DNA of 64,000 nt from Manihot esculenta (lineage: Eukaryota; Streptophyta; Magnoliopsida; Malpighiales; Euphorbiaceae), in contig NC_035162.2 in NCBI RefSeq assembly GCF_001659605.2, positions 27,519,526 through 27,583,525 on the forward strand, written 5' to 3'. The notes under the pieces were generated by a model, which saw only the letters and a list, made by a program, of their open reading frames with translations, was not told where the DNA came from and searched no databases. The position numbers were made by a program, and so were the translations under genes. Position 1 is the stretch's first letter, and each line of letters begins with the position of its first letter. Below are positions 1 through 11,857 of this stretch, piece after piece.

Positions 1-409
1 TAGCCTTGGACTTTTTGACAAATTTGGACCGGGCCTAACTTTTACTACCGACGTCCGATAGAGACCCACAATAGCTTTTCGAAAAGGAAATTTCGAGACT
101 CACGACTTTCAAAATTGTGACGAGAGCTATAGACCTGTCATGAAGTTTGATATGGAAATTCAATCGTTTAGGGGGTCAATTTTGCATTTTAATTATTTTT
201 TTAGATATTTTGGATTTTTTCATAATTTTGCATATTAGGGTTTTATTTTCTATTATAAATAGCCTCCCTTGGCTATTAGAAACTCACTTTTCAATCTTTG
301 AAAAATTTCAATAAAACTTTTAGTCTTCTAGCCTATCTTTTTTCTTATTTTTTCTTAGCCAAATGATATTGGTTAAAACTCCTGACGAAGTCTAAATAGT
401 CCTTTATCA
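1..409 (+). repeat. Partial LTR of the E family, plus orientation
   Basis: This stretch reads like the LTRs of element E (22126-22577 and 23902-24353) in opposite orientation. Shared parts include the opening TAGCCTTGGA, the block around TATAAATAGCC (about 258-270) and the end CCTTTATCA at 401-409. The window cuts off its first bases. No primer-binding site follows; copia-like coding sequence begins at once. It is therefore probably a solo LTR inserted in the copia remnant, but its other flank lies outside the window. It has one TATA unit, whereas E has three. Confidence 0.7.
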
Positions 410-1130
410 GGATAACAACAAATAAGCTAGATAGTAAATTTGATAAATGGTAATTTATGGGATATCCTAAAGAATCTTTATGATATAATTTAAACAATCC
501 TTTGGAACAAAATCTGTTTGTTTCATGGCATGTTATCTTAAAGAAAAAAAAAATCTTCTAAAAGAAGATAATAAGAGTATAATTGAACTGAGTAAAGTTC
601 AAAATCCATAAATAGAAACATATCACCCAATTGACTTTAAGCCCATTATTCATATAGAAGTATTGATTATTACACAAGACCCTATATGTTCCACTAAAAT
701 ATATTACGCTCCTAAGGTATCTGGATTTCTTATAAATAATAATAAAGAAATAAAACTAGTTGAGGATAATGAACCTCCAAGCTATAGAAGTTCTAAAGAG
801 TTCAAAATTTGAATTATGGCTTAAAGATATGAAATTTGAAATAGATTTCATGTATGATAATCAAGTGTGGTCCTTGATCAACCTCTTTGAAGTGATAAAA
901 CCATTGTGTACAAATGAATCTTCAAGAAGAAGACTGACATGGAAAGTTTTATTACCTATAAAGTACAATTTGTTGCAAAAGGTTATCATCAAAAACAAGA
1001 AATTGACTTTAATGAAACATTTTTACCTGCAATTTTGCTCAAATCCAATAGGACATTGCTTACTACAGCTACTAATACGTACACAATGAGGCAATATTTT
1101 TCAACAACTTGAAGTGCAAAAATGTTGTAA
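410..1130 (+). pseudogene. Ty1/copia pol remnant, first half (integrase end to RT start)
   Basis: Conceptual translation gives decayed copia pol in order: an integrase tail like GYPKESL (about 455-475), the linker before RT, then MYDNQVWSLI (850-880), and after a frameshift YKVQFVAKGYHQKQEIDF (about 955-1010). The longest open stretch is 760-1089 (109 residues), which runs in two different pol frames. Stops and frameshifts make it non-functional. RT and RNase H homology in the same orientation resumes at 24417, so about 23 kb of later insertions separate the two halves. The assignment to copia rests on remembered family motifs. Confidence 0.75.
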
Positions 1131-1295
1131 CATTCTTCGAGTATTCAATTAGGAGAGTACAAAATCATAATAATTTTAGAATTATTTTATTAGGAGCAAA
1201 TTGACATCTTGGACTAATAAAATTCTCCTATATGAAGAAGAATTTTATCTTGCTAAACGAATGGATAAATTTTGCGGTCCTTTTCCTTTCAGAAA
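1131..1295. other. Unassigned AT-rich flank of element F
   Basis: No gene is visible. The last 20 bases (around 1280-1295, CCTTTTCCTTTCAGAAA) resemble the bases before the other F LTR at 12081-12100, so the left LTR may begin a little before 1296, or internal sequence of F was duplicated here. Confidence 0.4.
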
Positions 1296-1805
1296 TGGCA
1301 ATTATGAAAGTAAGTAGATTTTTATTTATATCTTAGGTTATAATTTATTATTATTTTCCTTTTATTAGTAGGATTAAATTTAGTTATTCTCATTCAAATA
1401 GGATTATCTTGTGTTTTTCTATTTCAATTAGGATATGTTCTATTTTTCTATTCCAACTAGAATTATGAGACATTTGGTTATAAATAATCTTATTTTGTAT
1501 AAAAAAATTTTTAAAATATGATATTTTTCTCTATAATGAGAATTCTTAGTTGAACTTTGGTTCTTCTTCTATCCATTGCAAAGGTGGTTAATTCTTTATG
1601 TTCCTCCATATTAGTAACTTATCAAGGATCTTTCCTTGTGGTGTTGTAGTATGGTTTTTTTTATAGCTTGATCATCTTCATTTCTAGTTACAATTATTGA
1701 TTAGGGATAGAGTAGAGCAACTCCTGAAAATTATCTTAGCCTCTTTCTTTGTCAAAGTTGTATGATGGGGTTTTTGGTCATATATTGATCCTAGGTTCCG
1801 CATCA
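1296..1805 (+). repeat. Left (5') LTR of element F
   Basis: This about 510-bp block recurs as 12101-12565 plus 22107-22125 plus 24359-24416, with point changes and small indels; the second copy is split by B and E. It begins TGGCAATTATG and ends TTCCGCATCA, and the bases after 1808 resemble a primer-binding site. The right boundary is well set by that site. The left boundary is approximate and I found no matching target-site duplication. Confidence 0.6.
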
Positions 1806-1808
1806 GTT

Positions 1809-1819
1809 TGGTATTAGAG
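1809..1819 (+). other. Primer-binding site of element F
   Basis: TGGTATTAGAG lies 3 nt after the LTR end. It matches TGGTATCAGAG, the complement of the plant initiator tRNA-Met 3' end, with one C-to-T change. Spacing equals that of the gypsy elements in this window. Confidence 0.6.
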
Positions 1820-2320
1820 TATGAGGATAGATAAATTCCTATTTATCTATATTTATTTATTTCATAAGTTTTATATTTTTTTTGTTTAATTTTAGTTTTA
1901 TCTTGTTATTTCATTATTTCACTTTATTTTATAGTTTTAGTTTGCAATGAAAAGAGAAAAAAAAGTAGAAAAAATTAGTTACATTTCTGTTAAAAAAAGG
2001 GAAAAAATAAGGCATGCAAAAGAAGATCCAAAGTGCTCCAATCAAGGGACCAATTCGACATCTTTAAATCCTTACGTGAATATTATGTTATCATGACGAA
2101 GCAGATCAAAGGATGCCAAAACAAACAAAAGGCCTAGAGAAACTTCTATTGCAGTGGGTAAAGCAATCTTAGTTGCCACTACAACATGTTGACCATAAGA
2201 AGGTTTCAACCATATTTGAAGAGAACTCCTTTAAGGAATAAATCATTGATTACAAAATAATTGAGTCCAAATATGATAAAAAGTCTAAGCCTATATTCAA
2301 TAAATATGATGAAGATGATT
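1820..2320 (+). other. Internal region of element F, first part
   Basis: AT-rich sequence with no significant open frame. It ends at the TTGTA target site of element A and resumes at 11858. With about 240 bp beyond A, the whole F interior is near 750 bp, too small for pol, so F is a short non-autonomous or heavily deleted LTR element. Confidence 0.5.
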
Positions 2321-2325
2321 TTGTA

Positions 2326-5300
2326 TGTAACAGCCCGAAAACTGATACCCCTCTGTAACGGCCCGAACCGCCATCGGCGCTAGAATCCAGATCGGCTTAA
2401 GGCCGCCGGGACACGTAGCAAGCCAAACATACCTCCTATCACCTGGTCAAATCCCATACATGATCAAAACTTTAACATAAAAACTGGAACATCTGATGTA
2501 AATACCGAACTTGACCTGTATGCAACATAACTGGAAGCCTAAAAGAACCCCATACTAGAGCTCTCAACAAAACTCTAGCTGGGTCAACATAACATACATC
2601 AAGCTGGGATTACATCCAAGGAACTAGAACCTAACCTGTGCATGCATCAAACCACAAACATAAGACCTCCTCTAGGGTCCTCATCCATTATCATAGCGTG
2701 GTAAACAACACATGCCACAAGATTAGTTCAAACATAACTCAACATCTAGCATAACATACATCATGTATTAAATAGGGACTAACCAAGTCTTAGGGCCAAG
2801 CACAGCACTAAACCATAAATATAACTCCAATTAACTTTACATTACATCTCATTATCTTAAAATCAACTTATATTACATGTCCAATTCTAAAACTACTAAA
2901 CTATAACATAGAGATAGACTATTACATTACAAACACACATCACTTAATCTTTACCCTGCTGACTTCTGAGCTCTGACTCAAACCTGCAAACCTGGGGATT
3001 AGGGGAGAGGGGTGAGCTAAAAAGCCCAGTGAGTAGAAACAAAGAAAACAGTTCATTAATTACATACTCTCATGAAATGCGTCATAACACAAAGAAATCA
3101 CATAACTGTATCTTGTCCGTCTCGGGGTTCATGCAAATATCTACTCCCCACGGACCTGTTTCTGAGAGTTCTTTTCTTTGCTAGCATCTTTTCCTCTCAA
3201 GGATCGGACATGACCTCAAAATTCCCTCTGTCGGTGCCCGGCTCCCCCAAGGAAGCTCACACAGGACTTTCACATACATGATAGGGTACCTAATCCACAG
3301 AGAGCTCACAGGGACTTTCCTATATGTACTTGTCCGGCTCTCAAAGGACTTACCCAAGACTCAATGACAGAAATGGGCTATTGAAGTCGCCTTGGTCCAA
3401 ACCTCCTGAATCAACATCAAATAATGCAATGCGCCATATTCGTGAAACTAGTGCAATCAGCCTATTACATATAATCATGATGCATGAACATGCTTTAGGC
3501 ATTCGATTTCTTAAAATAAAAGATTAGGTTTAGTTCTACTCACCTCCTGGCAGACGCTGACTAACTCTGCAACTGCTAGCACTACTGGCCTCCTCGGTCC
3601 TTCGGGTCCGATCCTACACAGGTGGACTCGAATGAGGTGCCAAACATACTCTAAACAACTCATAAACATACCCCCAAAAACCCCTCTAAACATCACTAAA
3701 ACATGCATAGGAAACACCCAAGAAACGGCTAGACAGGGCACTTTCGGCGGCACCTTCGGCGGCCGAAAGTCCCTTCCAGAGACGAAACTTGGGTAAGTTC
3801 GGCGGCAGGTTCGGCGGCCGAAACTCCTGGACAGAAACGAAACTCAGCCTTCGGGGGCACGTTCGGCAGCCGAAAGACTGCCTCCCATGCAGGTTCGGCG
3901 GCCGAAACTCCTTTCGGCGGCCGAACCTGGTCCCCTCTGGACAACAGGTCCGATTCTGCCAAGCCAAAACCAAACTCAAAACACCCAAATCCTTACATAC
4001 TCTCTCCCAAACATGCATACTCACTCCCACAGTCATAAAGGGGCATAAACTAACTTAAAACCCCAACAAAACATCATGTAATCATACATTGGGCACAAAA
4101 CTCACATAAACCCTATCATGCATACCTACCCAAACACATACATCAAATCTCCTTAAAACTTACTTAAAACTCATTAAAACGTAAAGAAAAGCAGAGATCT
4201 ACACTAACCTCTTGGAGATCGAGGGTTGGTGTGACCCGAACCTTGGAGATGTGGAGGAAACTAGCTCCGGGGTCTCCAAGCTCCAAATCCTTGATCCAAG
4301 CTTAAAACTGTAATACCCGGCAGATTCAGACATCGGAATTTCTACCGTCCGGTGGAATTCAAGGATGTCAGAGGTTTCTAGAAGGGTAAGAGAAAGGTTT
4401 TCTAAAATATTTTCAAGTATTTTAAAGGTTTAGAGTGAAAACGAATTGAGTTTTGTGGAGAATTGGCCAAAGGAGTTTCTGTCATGTTCGGCCCCCAAAG
4501 GTTAAGTTCGGCCGCCGAAAGTGCCCAATGTTCGGCCCCCGAAGGTGATGTTCGGCCCCCGAAAGTTGCATGGTTTTGCATGCAGTTTCGGCAGCCGAAG
4601 CTGAGGTGGTCGGTTAGTTGTGCACACTCCTCCGTCCGTGGTTTGGCCAGGTGTTCACCTCCAGATCATGACCAGAGGTTAGGCCACGTCTCCCATGACT
4701 CATCTGCAAGCTTTTATCAGCTTAGGCAGAAGGTTGGTCGTGATTTGAGTGAGTTGAATGTTTTTGAGAGAAAAGAAGAGTTGTGAGGGTTTGAAGCTTT
4801 GGAGGAGGAGTTGCTGCGTTTGCTTGTTTCTCTTCTGATTTCAGGAGGTAAGGGACGTCTTTAAGTTTGTTTTAATGAATTTTAACAGCTTTTTAAAGAG
4901 GTTATGGAAGTGTATGCATGAGTTGCATGCTTAGGTTAGTTTTGATGTTTTAATGGTGAAAGCATGATTATATGTTATGTTAGTTGTTTTAAGCTCCTTT
5001 ATGCTTGTTAAAGTGTTTATGCATGTTTTAGAGGGGTTAAATGCATGTATTGAAGGTTGAGCAGGTGATGGAGGGACTGGCAGGCGTCCTTGTGCACGAA
5101 ACTGAGTTCTGGATGAACTCAGGTTCGGCCGCCGAAAGTCCAAGCTAGGCCGCCGAACATGCCTGACTTTCGTCTCTGGAGGAGACATTCGGCCGCCGAA
5201 GGTGCTGCCGAAAGTGCCCTGTCCAGCTTTCCTTTGCTTGTTTTGCATGCATGTTTTGAGGTGTTTTAGAGGGGTTTTGGAAAGTTGTATAAGAGATGTT

Positions 5301-7110
5301 TATCAGTTATATAGAGTATATTTGGTACCTCATCTAAGTCCTCCATTGTAGGATTGGACCCGAGAAAACGAGGTATTTAGCAGTAGTAGCTGCTTCAGAG
5401 TTAGAATTGGTCCAGCTAGTTAGCCCAGAGTTAGCCAAGCAGAGGCTACAGGTGAGTGGAACTAAACTGAATATTTTATTTTGAGAAATGACACGATTCT
5501 AGCATGATCCATGCATCATAAACTGCCATGTTATGTATTAGGTTGTGCTGCATTAGAATTCACGAATATGACACATTGCATAAGATGATATTTGTGCGGA
5601 TGAATGTTGGATGATCCTTAGCCCTTGATAGAGCACAGAGTACAGATATAGAGTTATGGCATGAGGTAGCCATACCAGGTCGCCCCTGGATAGTCCAGGT
5701 CGCTCCTGGTACTATGAGATAGACAGTTTGACCTGACTCAGATAGAGAAGTCCAGGTGAGGCCTAATCGCCCCTGGCACAGTTGGCCTTGTGATAGAGCC
5801 AGGGAAGAGAAGTCCAGGTGAGGCCTAATCGCCCCTGGCAAGTTGGACATATTGTTATATGTATACACTGAAGGGCTATTGGTGACAAGTTCATCCTTTT
5901 GATGATATGTTGTGATGTGATGCATTTCATGAGAACATGTAATTAATGAACTGTTTTGTCTGTTCCTTCTCACTGGGCTGTAGTAGCTCATCCCACTCCC
6001 TTAACCCCAGTTTTGCAGGTTCTGAGATTAGCTGTGAGAAGTCAAAGTCAGCAAGAGTAAAGAGGAAGGATATGCATGAATGTATGGTTGTAATAGAATA
6101 GTGGACATGATGTAATTAAAAGATTAATTGTAATGTATTGATATGTACTGTCATATACTGGATAGACTAGTGCTTTCCCTAGTGTTATTGCTATAGTGTG
6201 ATGTATGATCTATCCCTTTGTACATGAATCCTGTTTTACGTTTCTTGATGAGAAATGTGTGAGTAGGCTTAATGTATGGCTTTGATGAGATACCAGTGGA
6301 TTGTGTTATAGATGAAAAGGGTTTCAATCCCTTGAACCACAGCAGATGGTAGTCCCTGGTATCGGCCCTGAGGGTCATTTCAGATTGACATATCTGAATA
6401 GCAGTAGTTAAGCCTACAGAGTTTTACAGGATTGTTGAGTTGTTATTGTCTCGTGTATGGGATTTATCAGGTACACGGAGAGTATAGTCGGCTTGCTACG
6501 GGTCCCGGCGGCCTTAAGCCGATCTGGATCCTAGTGCCAGTGATGGTTCGGGCCGTTACAGAGGAGTATCGGTTTCCGGGTCGTTACAAAAACTCTTCAA
6601 AATAACCATGGAACTCATGAAAACATGAAGGAGATGAAGAAAGAACATGAAAATGACCAAGGGAGGACAAAACTCACCTGAGCTCGAGAATGGGGAGAAA
6701 CTCGCCCATTTTCGGTCTGAGGCCTTTTATAGGCGACCGGCTGAGCCACATTCGGCGGCCAAACCAGCACCCTAAAGTCCCCCATGTTCGGCGGCCGAAC
6801 TTGAGGTTCGGCAGCCGAACCTGGTTTCTGCCCAACTCAACTTTTAGAAGCAAAAAGTCCATCCGAAACCATCTCATGTTCGGCGGCCGAACATCACCTT
6901 CGGCGGCCGAACCTGGGTTCTTCCTCCTTGGCCTTTTCTCTTCAAAACTCAATTTTCTTTCAATTAAAACCTTTAAAATCATTTGAAAATATTTTTAGAA
7001 AACACATTTTACCCCTCTAGAAGCCTCTGGCATCTTCAGAAATCCAGATTCCAACGGAGATTCCGCCGGAAGGTAGGGATTCCGATGCCGGAATCTAGCC
7101 GGGTATTACA
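2326..7110 (-). repeat. 3' LTR of element A, interrupted by a solo LTR
   Basis: The LTR proper is 2326-4308 plus 6594-7110 (2500 bp, counting one copy of the duplicated AAAAC) and matches 9354-11852 (2499 bp). It holds the two TTCGGC-N-GCCGAA clusters (about 3745-3935 and 6750-6925), TATAAAA on the minus strand at 6725-6731, and the block CATATTCGTGAA near 3438. In element orientation it starts TGTAATACCC and ends with a duplicated TTACA terminus. Confidence 0.92.
4309..6588 (+). mobile_element. Solo LTR of the D family, nested in the LTR of A
   Basis: This 2280-bp sequence starts TGTAATACCC, ends GGGTCGTTACA and is flanked by AAAAC at 4304-4308 and 6589-6593. The uninterrupted target is visible in the other A LTR near 11330. 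It is closely similar to the LTRs of D (2314 bp) in reverse orientation. No internal sequence remains, so it is a product of LTR-LTR recombination. It keeps TTCGGC-type motifs (about 4484-4605 and 5125-5215), the donor-like GGAG/GTAAGG at 4847/4848 and the CCAGG/CCTGG hairpin zone (about 5665-5850). Confidence 0.93.
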
Positions 7111-7148
7111 TTTTTCCCCCCTTTAAGAACATTCGTCCCCGAATGTTC
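7111..7148 (-). other. Polypurine tract and adjoining inverted repeat of element A
   Basis: On the minus strand an AAAGGGGGGAAAAA tract (7124-7111) abuts the 3' LTR. Just upstream lies an inverted repeat with 9-nt arms GAACATTCG and CGAATGTTC around GGGA (7127-7148). The same arrangement precedes the 3' LTR of B, C and D. The tract would prime plus-strand DNA synthesis. Confidence 0.85.
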
Positions 7149-8239
7149 CACAAACAAACAGGCATCTCAAATCATAACATCAATCATACATAAACATGCA
7201 AGCAAACCAGCAAGCAAAACCTAAAACTCTCTCTCCTAAAAGAGAGACACAGGCACTGCTGGAGTAAGGACTCCCGGGTCCTCAAAAGAAACACCTTAGC
7301 AATACCCAACCTTCTCCTGAACTCCACTGGCTTCTGCTGCACTACTCTGATCATTTCTCTTCTCTTCTCTTCTCATCTTCATTGACTGGCTTCTTCTCAT
7401 TGCTAACCCAAACTAACTCTAACTCTCACAGGTAGTGCCCAGATTTCCGACCTATCTTGGAAAACAAACAGCTCCTACTAGCTGTCCCCATAGATCATCC
7501 CTCCTGCATGGGAATACCTGCCCTTGGTAGTGACCTTGGTCAACTACTTACAGTTGTTACAAGGTCTCAAGGATCCATCCTCCGTTTCCCACCACAACAC
7601 TGGAACACTCCAGGGTGAGGTACTAGGTCGGATAAAACCCTTATCTACCAAGCCTCACCTCTATTCTGACAACTCTCAACTACAGGTGCCATCCTATAGG
7701 GAAGGACAGAAATGGTTCTGCGTCCAGACACCACTCCTATACCCAACTCCATTTCCCTAACAGATGGTGAACCTGACAACTAGCCGGGGAAAACATCTAA
7801 GAACTCTCTCTAACAACTGGCACTGAGGCTGGTTCCCTGACTTGACTGCTAAACTCTCAAACAAGAGCTAGAACCCTCTGACAATCCCTCCTCTGCATCC
7901 CACGAACCTGATAGGCTGACATCAAACCTCTAGGCATCCCTACTGTGTTCCCTCAGAAGAAAACCTCTGACCCATCCTGTCCTCTGAACCTGACTACCTT
8001 GTCTCTGCAGACCAAGATAGCACCACGAGTAGAAAAACCCAGTCCAACCTTAAACTGACGTCCAGACAGTCAAGTCTAGGACCTCAAAGTCGGGTGGAAG
8101 GCATCTACCCTCAACTGTCACAGAACTGGACCGGCAGACTGACTCTGCCACAGATGAATTACACTCGGGTCCACTGACCCAAAGAGAACACTCTAGCCCA
8201 GAAGCTATCAACTCAACCTCTCGACGGCTCCTAGAGCAA
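7149..8239 (-). pseudogene. Degraded protease and RT remnants of element A
   Basis: The segment 7441-7770 aligns by eye with the start of the RT region of B (about 17360-17640), for example GGTGAGGTACTAGG at 7615. The segment 7800-8239 matches the end of protease, including an 8050-8259 frame with SGLECSLWVSGPEC. Multiple indels destroy the frames. RT catalytic motifs, RNase H and integrase are missing. The stretch 7149-7440 holds no recognisable coding sequence; it would correspond to the 3' untranslated region and deletion scar. Confidence 0.7.
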
Positions 8240-9082
8240 CTAAAGAAAGAGAAAAACACTAGGGTTCACAAAAACATACACATCAGAACATTCAAAAGTG
8301 AGCGTACCTGACACCACCATGTTCGATGTGTCTGCCTCCTGCTGAGCTTGGGTGAAGATCCGAGCTGGTGCTGACGGACCTTCTTCACGGAAACCTGAGG
8401 AATGAGGGGCTGACCCTCTTCCTCTGCCTCGACCACTAACCTGAAACACGGATGGAGCTACTGGCTGAGCTGCTCTACCTGAAGCTGCTTGCTGGGACGG
8501 AGCCAACCTGGGCGCAGTGGGACACTCACGTGCTATGTGCCCCTCCTGTCCGCACCTGTAACATACGTCAGTCCCATAACGGCAGACTCCCTTGTGCGGC
8601 CTACCGCACCTCAAGCATCTTGAACTGCCTAAGCCAGAGCTTGAACCACCACCTAATCCCATACTAGACTTCAAATTCTTCCAAAACTCCTTCCTCTTCC
8701 CCCTCAGGGTTCTGCCCCACTTCTTGCTTTTCGTGGAGGCTGTACTCAGAGTGGAGGGATCAATCCCTCCTGAACTTGAAATTCTGGAATCCTGAGTCTG
8801 AGCATCCTCCTGAAAAACTCCCATACCTACTTCTGGCACTCTGGCTCCCAAACTGACATCTCTTCTCTGCACATCCAACTCTACTTCCCTCACACTAGCT
8901 GACATCCTTCTTGGAGCCATTCCTCCTCTGCTCACATCAAAAGACCTTCCAGGGTCCCTTAATGTTCCCCATTTGCTGACTCCCCACAACTGCGCTATCG
9001 GCAGAGCAGGGGGAAAGGTGTCCAAACCTTCCCTCTCAGATGGAACTCCAGTCGATTCCACAAATCGACGAGCACCTCGCAT
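8240..9082 (-). pseudogene. Gag remnant of element A, capsid region deleted
   Basis: The frame starts MRGARR at 9082, the same conserved start as the gag of B, C and D, and stays open to 8240 (the open frame begins at 9118). It has the basic/acidic N-terminal arm, then jumps directly to the SKKW linker and the zinc knuckle CYRCGQEGHIAREC (CX2CX4HX4C) preceded by [12 protein letters not shown], a GRGRGRG stretch, and the start of the protease region. Compared with C, about 230 residues covering the capsid domain are missing in frame. The frame shifts at the protease, so DPGA is lost. It could yield a nucleocapsid-like protein but no capsid. Confidence 0.8.
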
Positions 9083-9338
9083 ACTGGCTCCTCTGAAGAA
9101 CAACACACAAGCATACAATCAATCATTAGCATCATACGGTTCATATGAAAACACATGAACCTGCAACATACATAGCATACATAGCATAACGTCATGGCAT
9201 ATCACATCTTCCGTCATACAAGACAGGACTCAACATCCTATCCTAGTGGACATGATTTTACCTATTGTGCTTGCCCTTCTATGACCTCTAAGCCAACCTC
9301 TTTCCGATGTGCAACACACCGTACTCTCGAGGCCCAAA
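9083..9338 (-). promoter_or_regulatory. Leader of element A with splice-acceptor-like site
   Basis: Between the primer-binding site and the gag ATG, the minus strand has GTTCTTCAG ending at 9093, 10 nt before the ATG at 9082. A CAG after a pyrimidine run lies 7-10 nt before the gag ATG in A, B, C and D. No independent gene is visible. Confidence 0.5.
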
Positions 9339-9350
9339 GCTCTGATACCA
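9339..9350 (-). other. Primer-binding site of element A (initiator tRNA-Met)
   Basis: The minus strand reads TGGTATCAGAGC, 3 nt (GAA) after the 5' LTR end, matching the complement of the plant initiator tRNA-Met 3' end. Confidence 0.9.
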
Positions 9351-9353
9351 TTC

Positions 9354-11852
9354 TGTAACAGCCCGAAAACTGATACCCCTCTGTAACGGCCCGAACCGCC
9401 ACCGGCGCTAAGATCCAGATCGGCTTAAGGCCGCCGGGACCCGTAGCAAGCCAAACATACCTCCTATCACTTGGTCAAATCCCATACATGATCAAAACTT
9501 TAACATAAAAACTGGAACATCTGATGTAAATACCGAACTTGACCTGTATGCAACATAACTGGAAGCCTAAAAGAACCCCATACTAGAGCTCTCAACAAAA
9601 CTCTAGCTGGGTCAACATAACATACATCAAGCTGGGATTACATCCAAGGAACTAGAACCTAACATGTGCATGCATCAAACCACAAACATAAGACCTCCTC
9701 TAGGGTCCTCATCCATTATCATAGCGTGGTAAACAACACATGCCACAAGATTAGTTCAAACATAACTCAACATCTAGCATAACATATATCATGTATTAAA
9801 CAGGGACTAACCAAGTCTTAGGGCCAAGCACAGCACTAAACCATAAATATAACTCCAATTAACTTTACATTACATCTCATTATCTTAAAATCAACTTATA
9901 TTACATGTCCAATTCTAAAACTACTAAACTATAACATAGAGATAGACTATTACATTACAAACACACATCACTTAATCTTTACCCTGCTGACTTCTGAGCT
10001 CTGACTCAAACCTGCAAACCTGGGGATTAGGGGAGAGGGGTGAGCTAAAAAGCCCAGTGAGTAGAAACAAAGAAAACAGTTCATTAATTACATGCTCTCA
10101 TGAAATGCGTCATAACAAAAAGAAATCACATAACTGTATCTTGTCTGTCTCGGGGTTCATGCAATATCTACTCCCCACGGACCTGTTTCTGAGAATTCTT
10201 TTCTTTGCTAGCATCTTTTCCTCTCAAGGATCGGACATGACCTCAAAATTCCCTCTGTCGGTGCCCGGCTTCCCCAAGGAAGCTCACACAGGACTTTCAC
10301 ATACATGACAGGGTACCTAATCCACAGAGAGCTCATAGGGACTTTCCTATATGTACTTGTCCGGCTCTCAAAGGACTTACCCAAGACTCAATGACAGAAA
10401 TGGGCTATTGAAGTCGCCTTGGTCCAAACCTCCTGAATCAACATCAAATAATGCAATGCGCCATATTCGTGAAACTAGTGCAATCAGCCTATTACATATA
10501 ATCATGATGCATGAACATGCTTTAGGCATTCAATTTCTTAAAATAAAATATTAGGTTTAGTTCTACTCACCTCCTGGCAGACGCTGACTGACTCTGCAAC
10601 TGCTAGCACTACTGGCCTCCTCGGTCCTTCGGGTCCGATCCTACACAGGTGGACTCGAATGAGGTGCCAAACATACTCTAAACAACTCATAAACATACCC
10701 CCAAAAACCCCTCTAAACATCACTAAAACATGCATAGGAAACACCAAAGAAACGGCTGGACAGGGCACTTTCGGCGGCACCTTCGGCGGCCGAAAGTCCC
10801 TTCTAGAGACGAAACTCGGGTAAGTTCGGCGGCAGGTTCGACGGCCGAAACTCCTGGACAGAAACGAAACTCAGCCTTCGGGGGCACGTTCGGCAGCCGA
10901 AAGACTGCCTCCCATGCAGGTTCGGCGGCCGAAACTCCTTTCGGCGGCCGAACCTGGTCCCCTCTGGACAACAGGTCTGATTCTGCCAAGCCAAAACCAA
11001 ACTCAAAACACCCAAATCCTTACATACTCTCTCCCAAACATGCATACTCACTCCCACATGCATAAAGGGGCATAAACTAACTTAAAACCCCAACAAAACA
11101 TCATGTAATCATACATTGGGCACAAAACTCACATAAACCCTATCATGCATACCTACCCAAACACATACATCAAATCTCCTTAAAACTTACTTAAAACTCA
11201 TTAAAACGTAAAGAAAAGCAGAGATCTACACTAACCTCTTGGAGATTGAGGGTTGGTGTGACCCGAACCTTGGAGATGTGGAGGAAACTAGCTCCGGGGT
11301 CTCCAAGCTCCAAATCCTTGATCCAAGCTTAAAACTCTTCAAAATAACCATGGAACTCATGAAAACATGAAGGAGATGAAGAAAGAACATGAAAATGACC
11401 AAGGGAGGACAAAACTCACCTGAGCTCGAGAATGGGGAGAAACTCGCCCATTTTCAGTCTGAGGCCTTTTATAGGCGACCGGCTGAGCCACATTCGGCGG
11501 CCAAACCAGCACCCTAAAGTCCCCCATGTTCGGCGGCCGAACTTGAGGTTCGGCAGCAGAACCTGGTTTCTGCCCAACTCAACTTTCGGAAGCCAAAAGT
11601 CCATCCGAAACCATCTCATGTTTGGCGGCCGAACATCACCTTCGGCGGCCGAACCTGGGTTCTTCCTCCTTGGCCTTTTCTCTTCAAAACTCAATTTTCT
11701 TTCAATTAAAACCTTTAAAATCATTTGAAAATATTTTTAGAAAACACATTTTACCCCTCTAGAAGCCTCTGGCATCTTCAGAAATCCAGATTCCAACGGA
11801 GATTCCGCCGGAAGGTAGGGATTCCGATGCCGGAATCTAGCCGGGTATTACA
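9354..11852 (-). repeat. 5' LTR of element A
   Basis: This 2499-bp LTR is uninterrupted and gives the best view of the family. In element orientation, going down from 11852, it has a U3 cluster of TTCGGC-type motifs (about 11490-11660), TATAAAA (11473-11467), donor-like CTCAG/GTGAGT (11420/11419) and AAGAG/GTTAGT (11236/11235), a second motif cluster (about 10955-10765), the CATATTCGTGAA block (about 10465) and the terminus with a duplicated TTACA. Several substitutions separate it from the 3' LTR, so A is older than D and C. Confidence 0.93.
11467..11473 (-). promoter_or_regulatory. TATA box in the 5' LTR of A
   Basis: TATAAAA followed by GG on the minus strand lies just downstream of the U3 motif cluster. 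The surrounding bases, including GAAAATGGGCGAG 20 nt on, are conserved with the TATA region of C at 49351, which supports a shared promoter. Confidence 0.65.
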
Positions 11853-11857
11853 TTGTA

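Larger units (their letters stand above)
2326..11852 (-). mobile_element. Element A: non-autonomous Tekay-like gypsy LTR retrotransposon
   Basis: The element runs from TGTAACAGCC (2326) to GGGTATTACA (11852) and is flanked by the 5-bp duplication TTGTA at 2321-2325 and 11853-11857. Both LTRs are about 2500 bp once the nested solo LTR is removed from the left one. The interior (7111-9353) is only 2243 bp: primer-binding site, a gag lacking the capsid region, protease and RT scraps, then the polypurine tract. Most of RT, RNase H, integrase and the chromodomain are absent. It sits inside F. Mobility would have needed proteins from a relative such as B or C. Confidence 0.93.

Noticed and set aside
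9339..9350. A tRNA-Met gene fragment
   Set aside because: Only the 3'-end complement is present, always 3 nt from an LTR end, which is the primer-binding site arrangement rather than a tRNA gene.
11420..11451. Short upstream exon in A: ATG at 11451, donor CTCAG/GTGAGT, which would splice in frame to gag
   Set aside because: The ATG lies only about 22 nt from the TATA box, so it is probably upstream of the transcription start. In C the corresponding join is out of frame.
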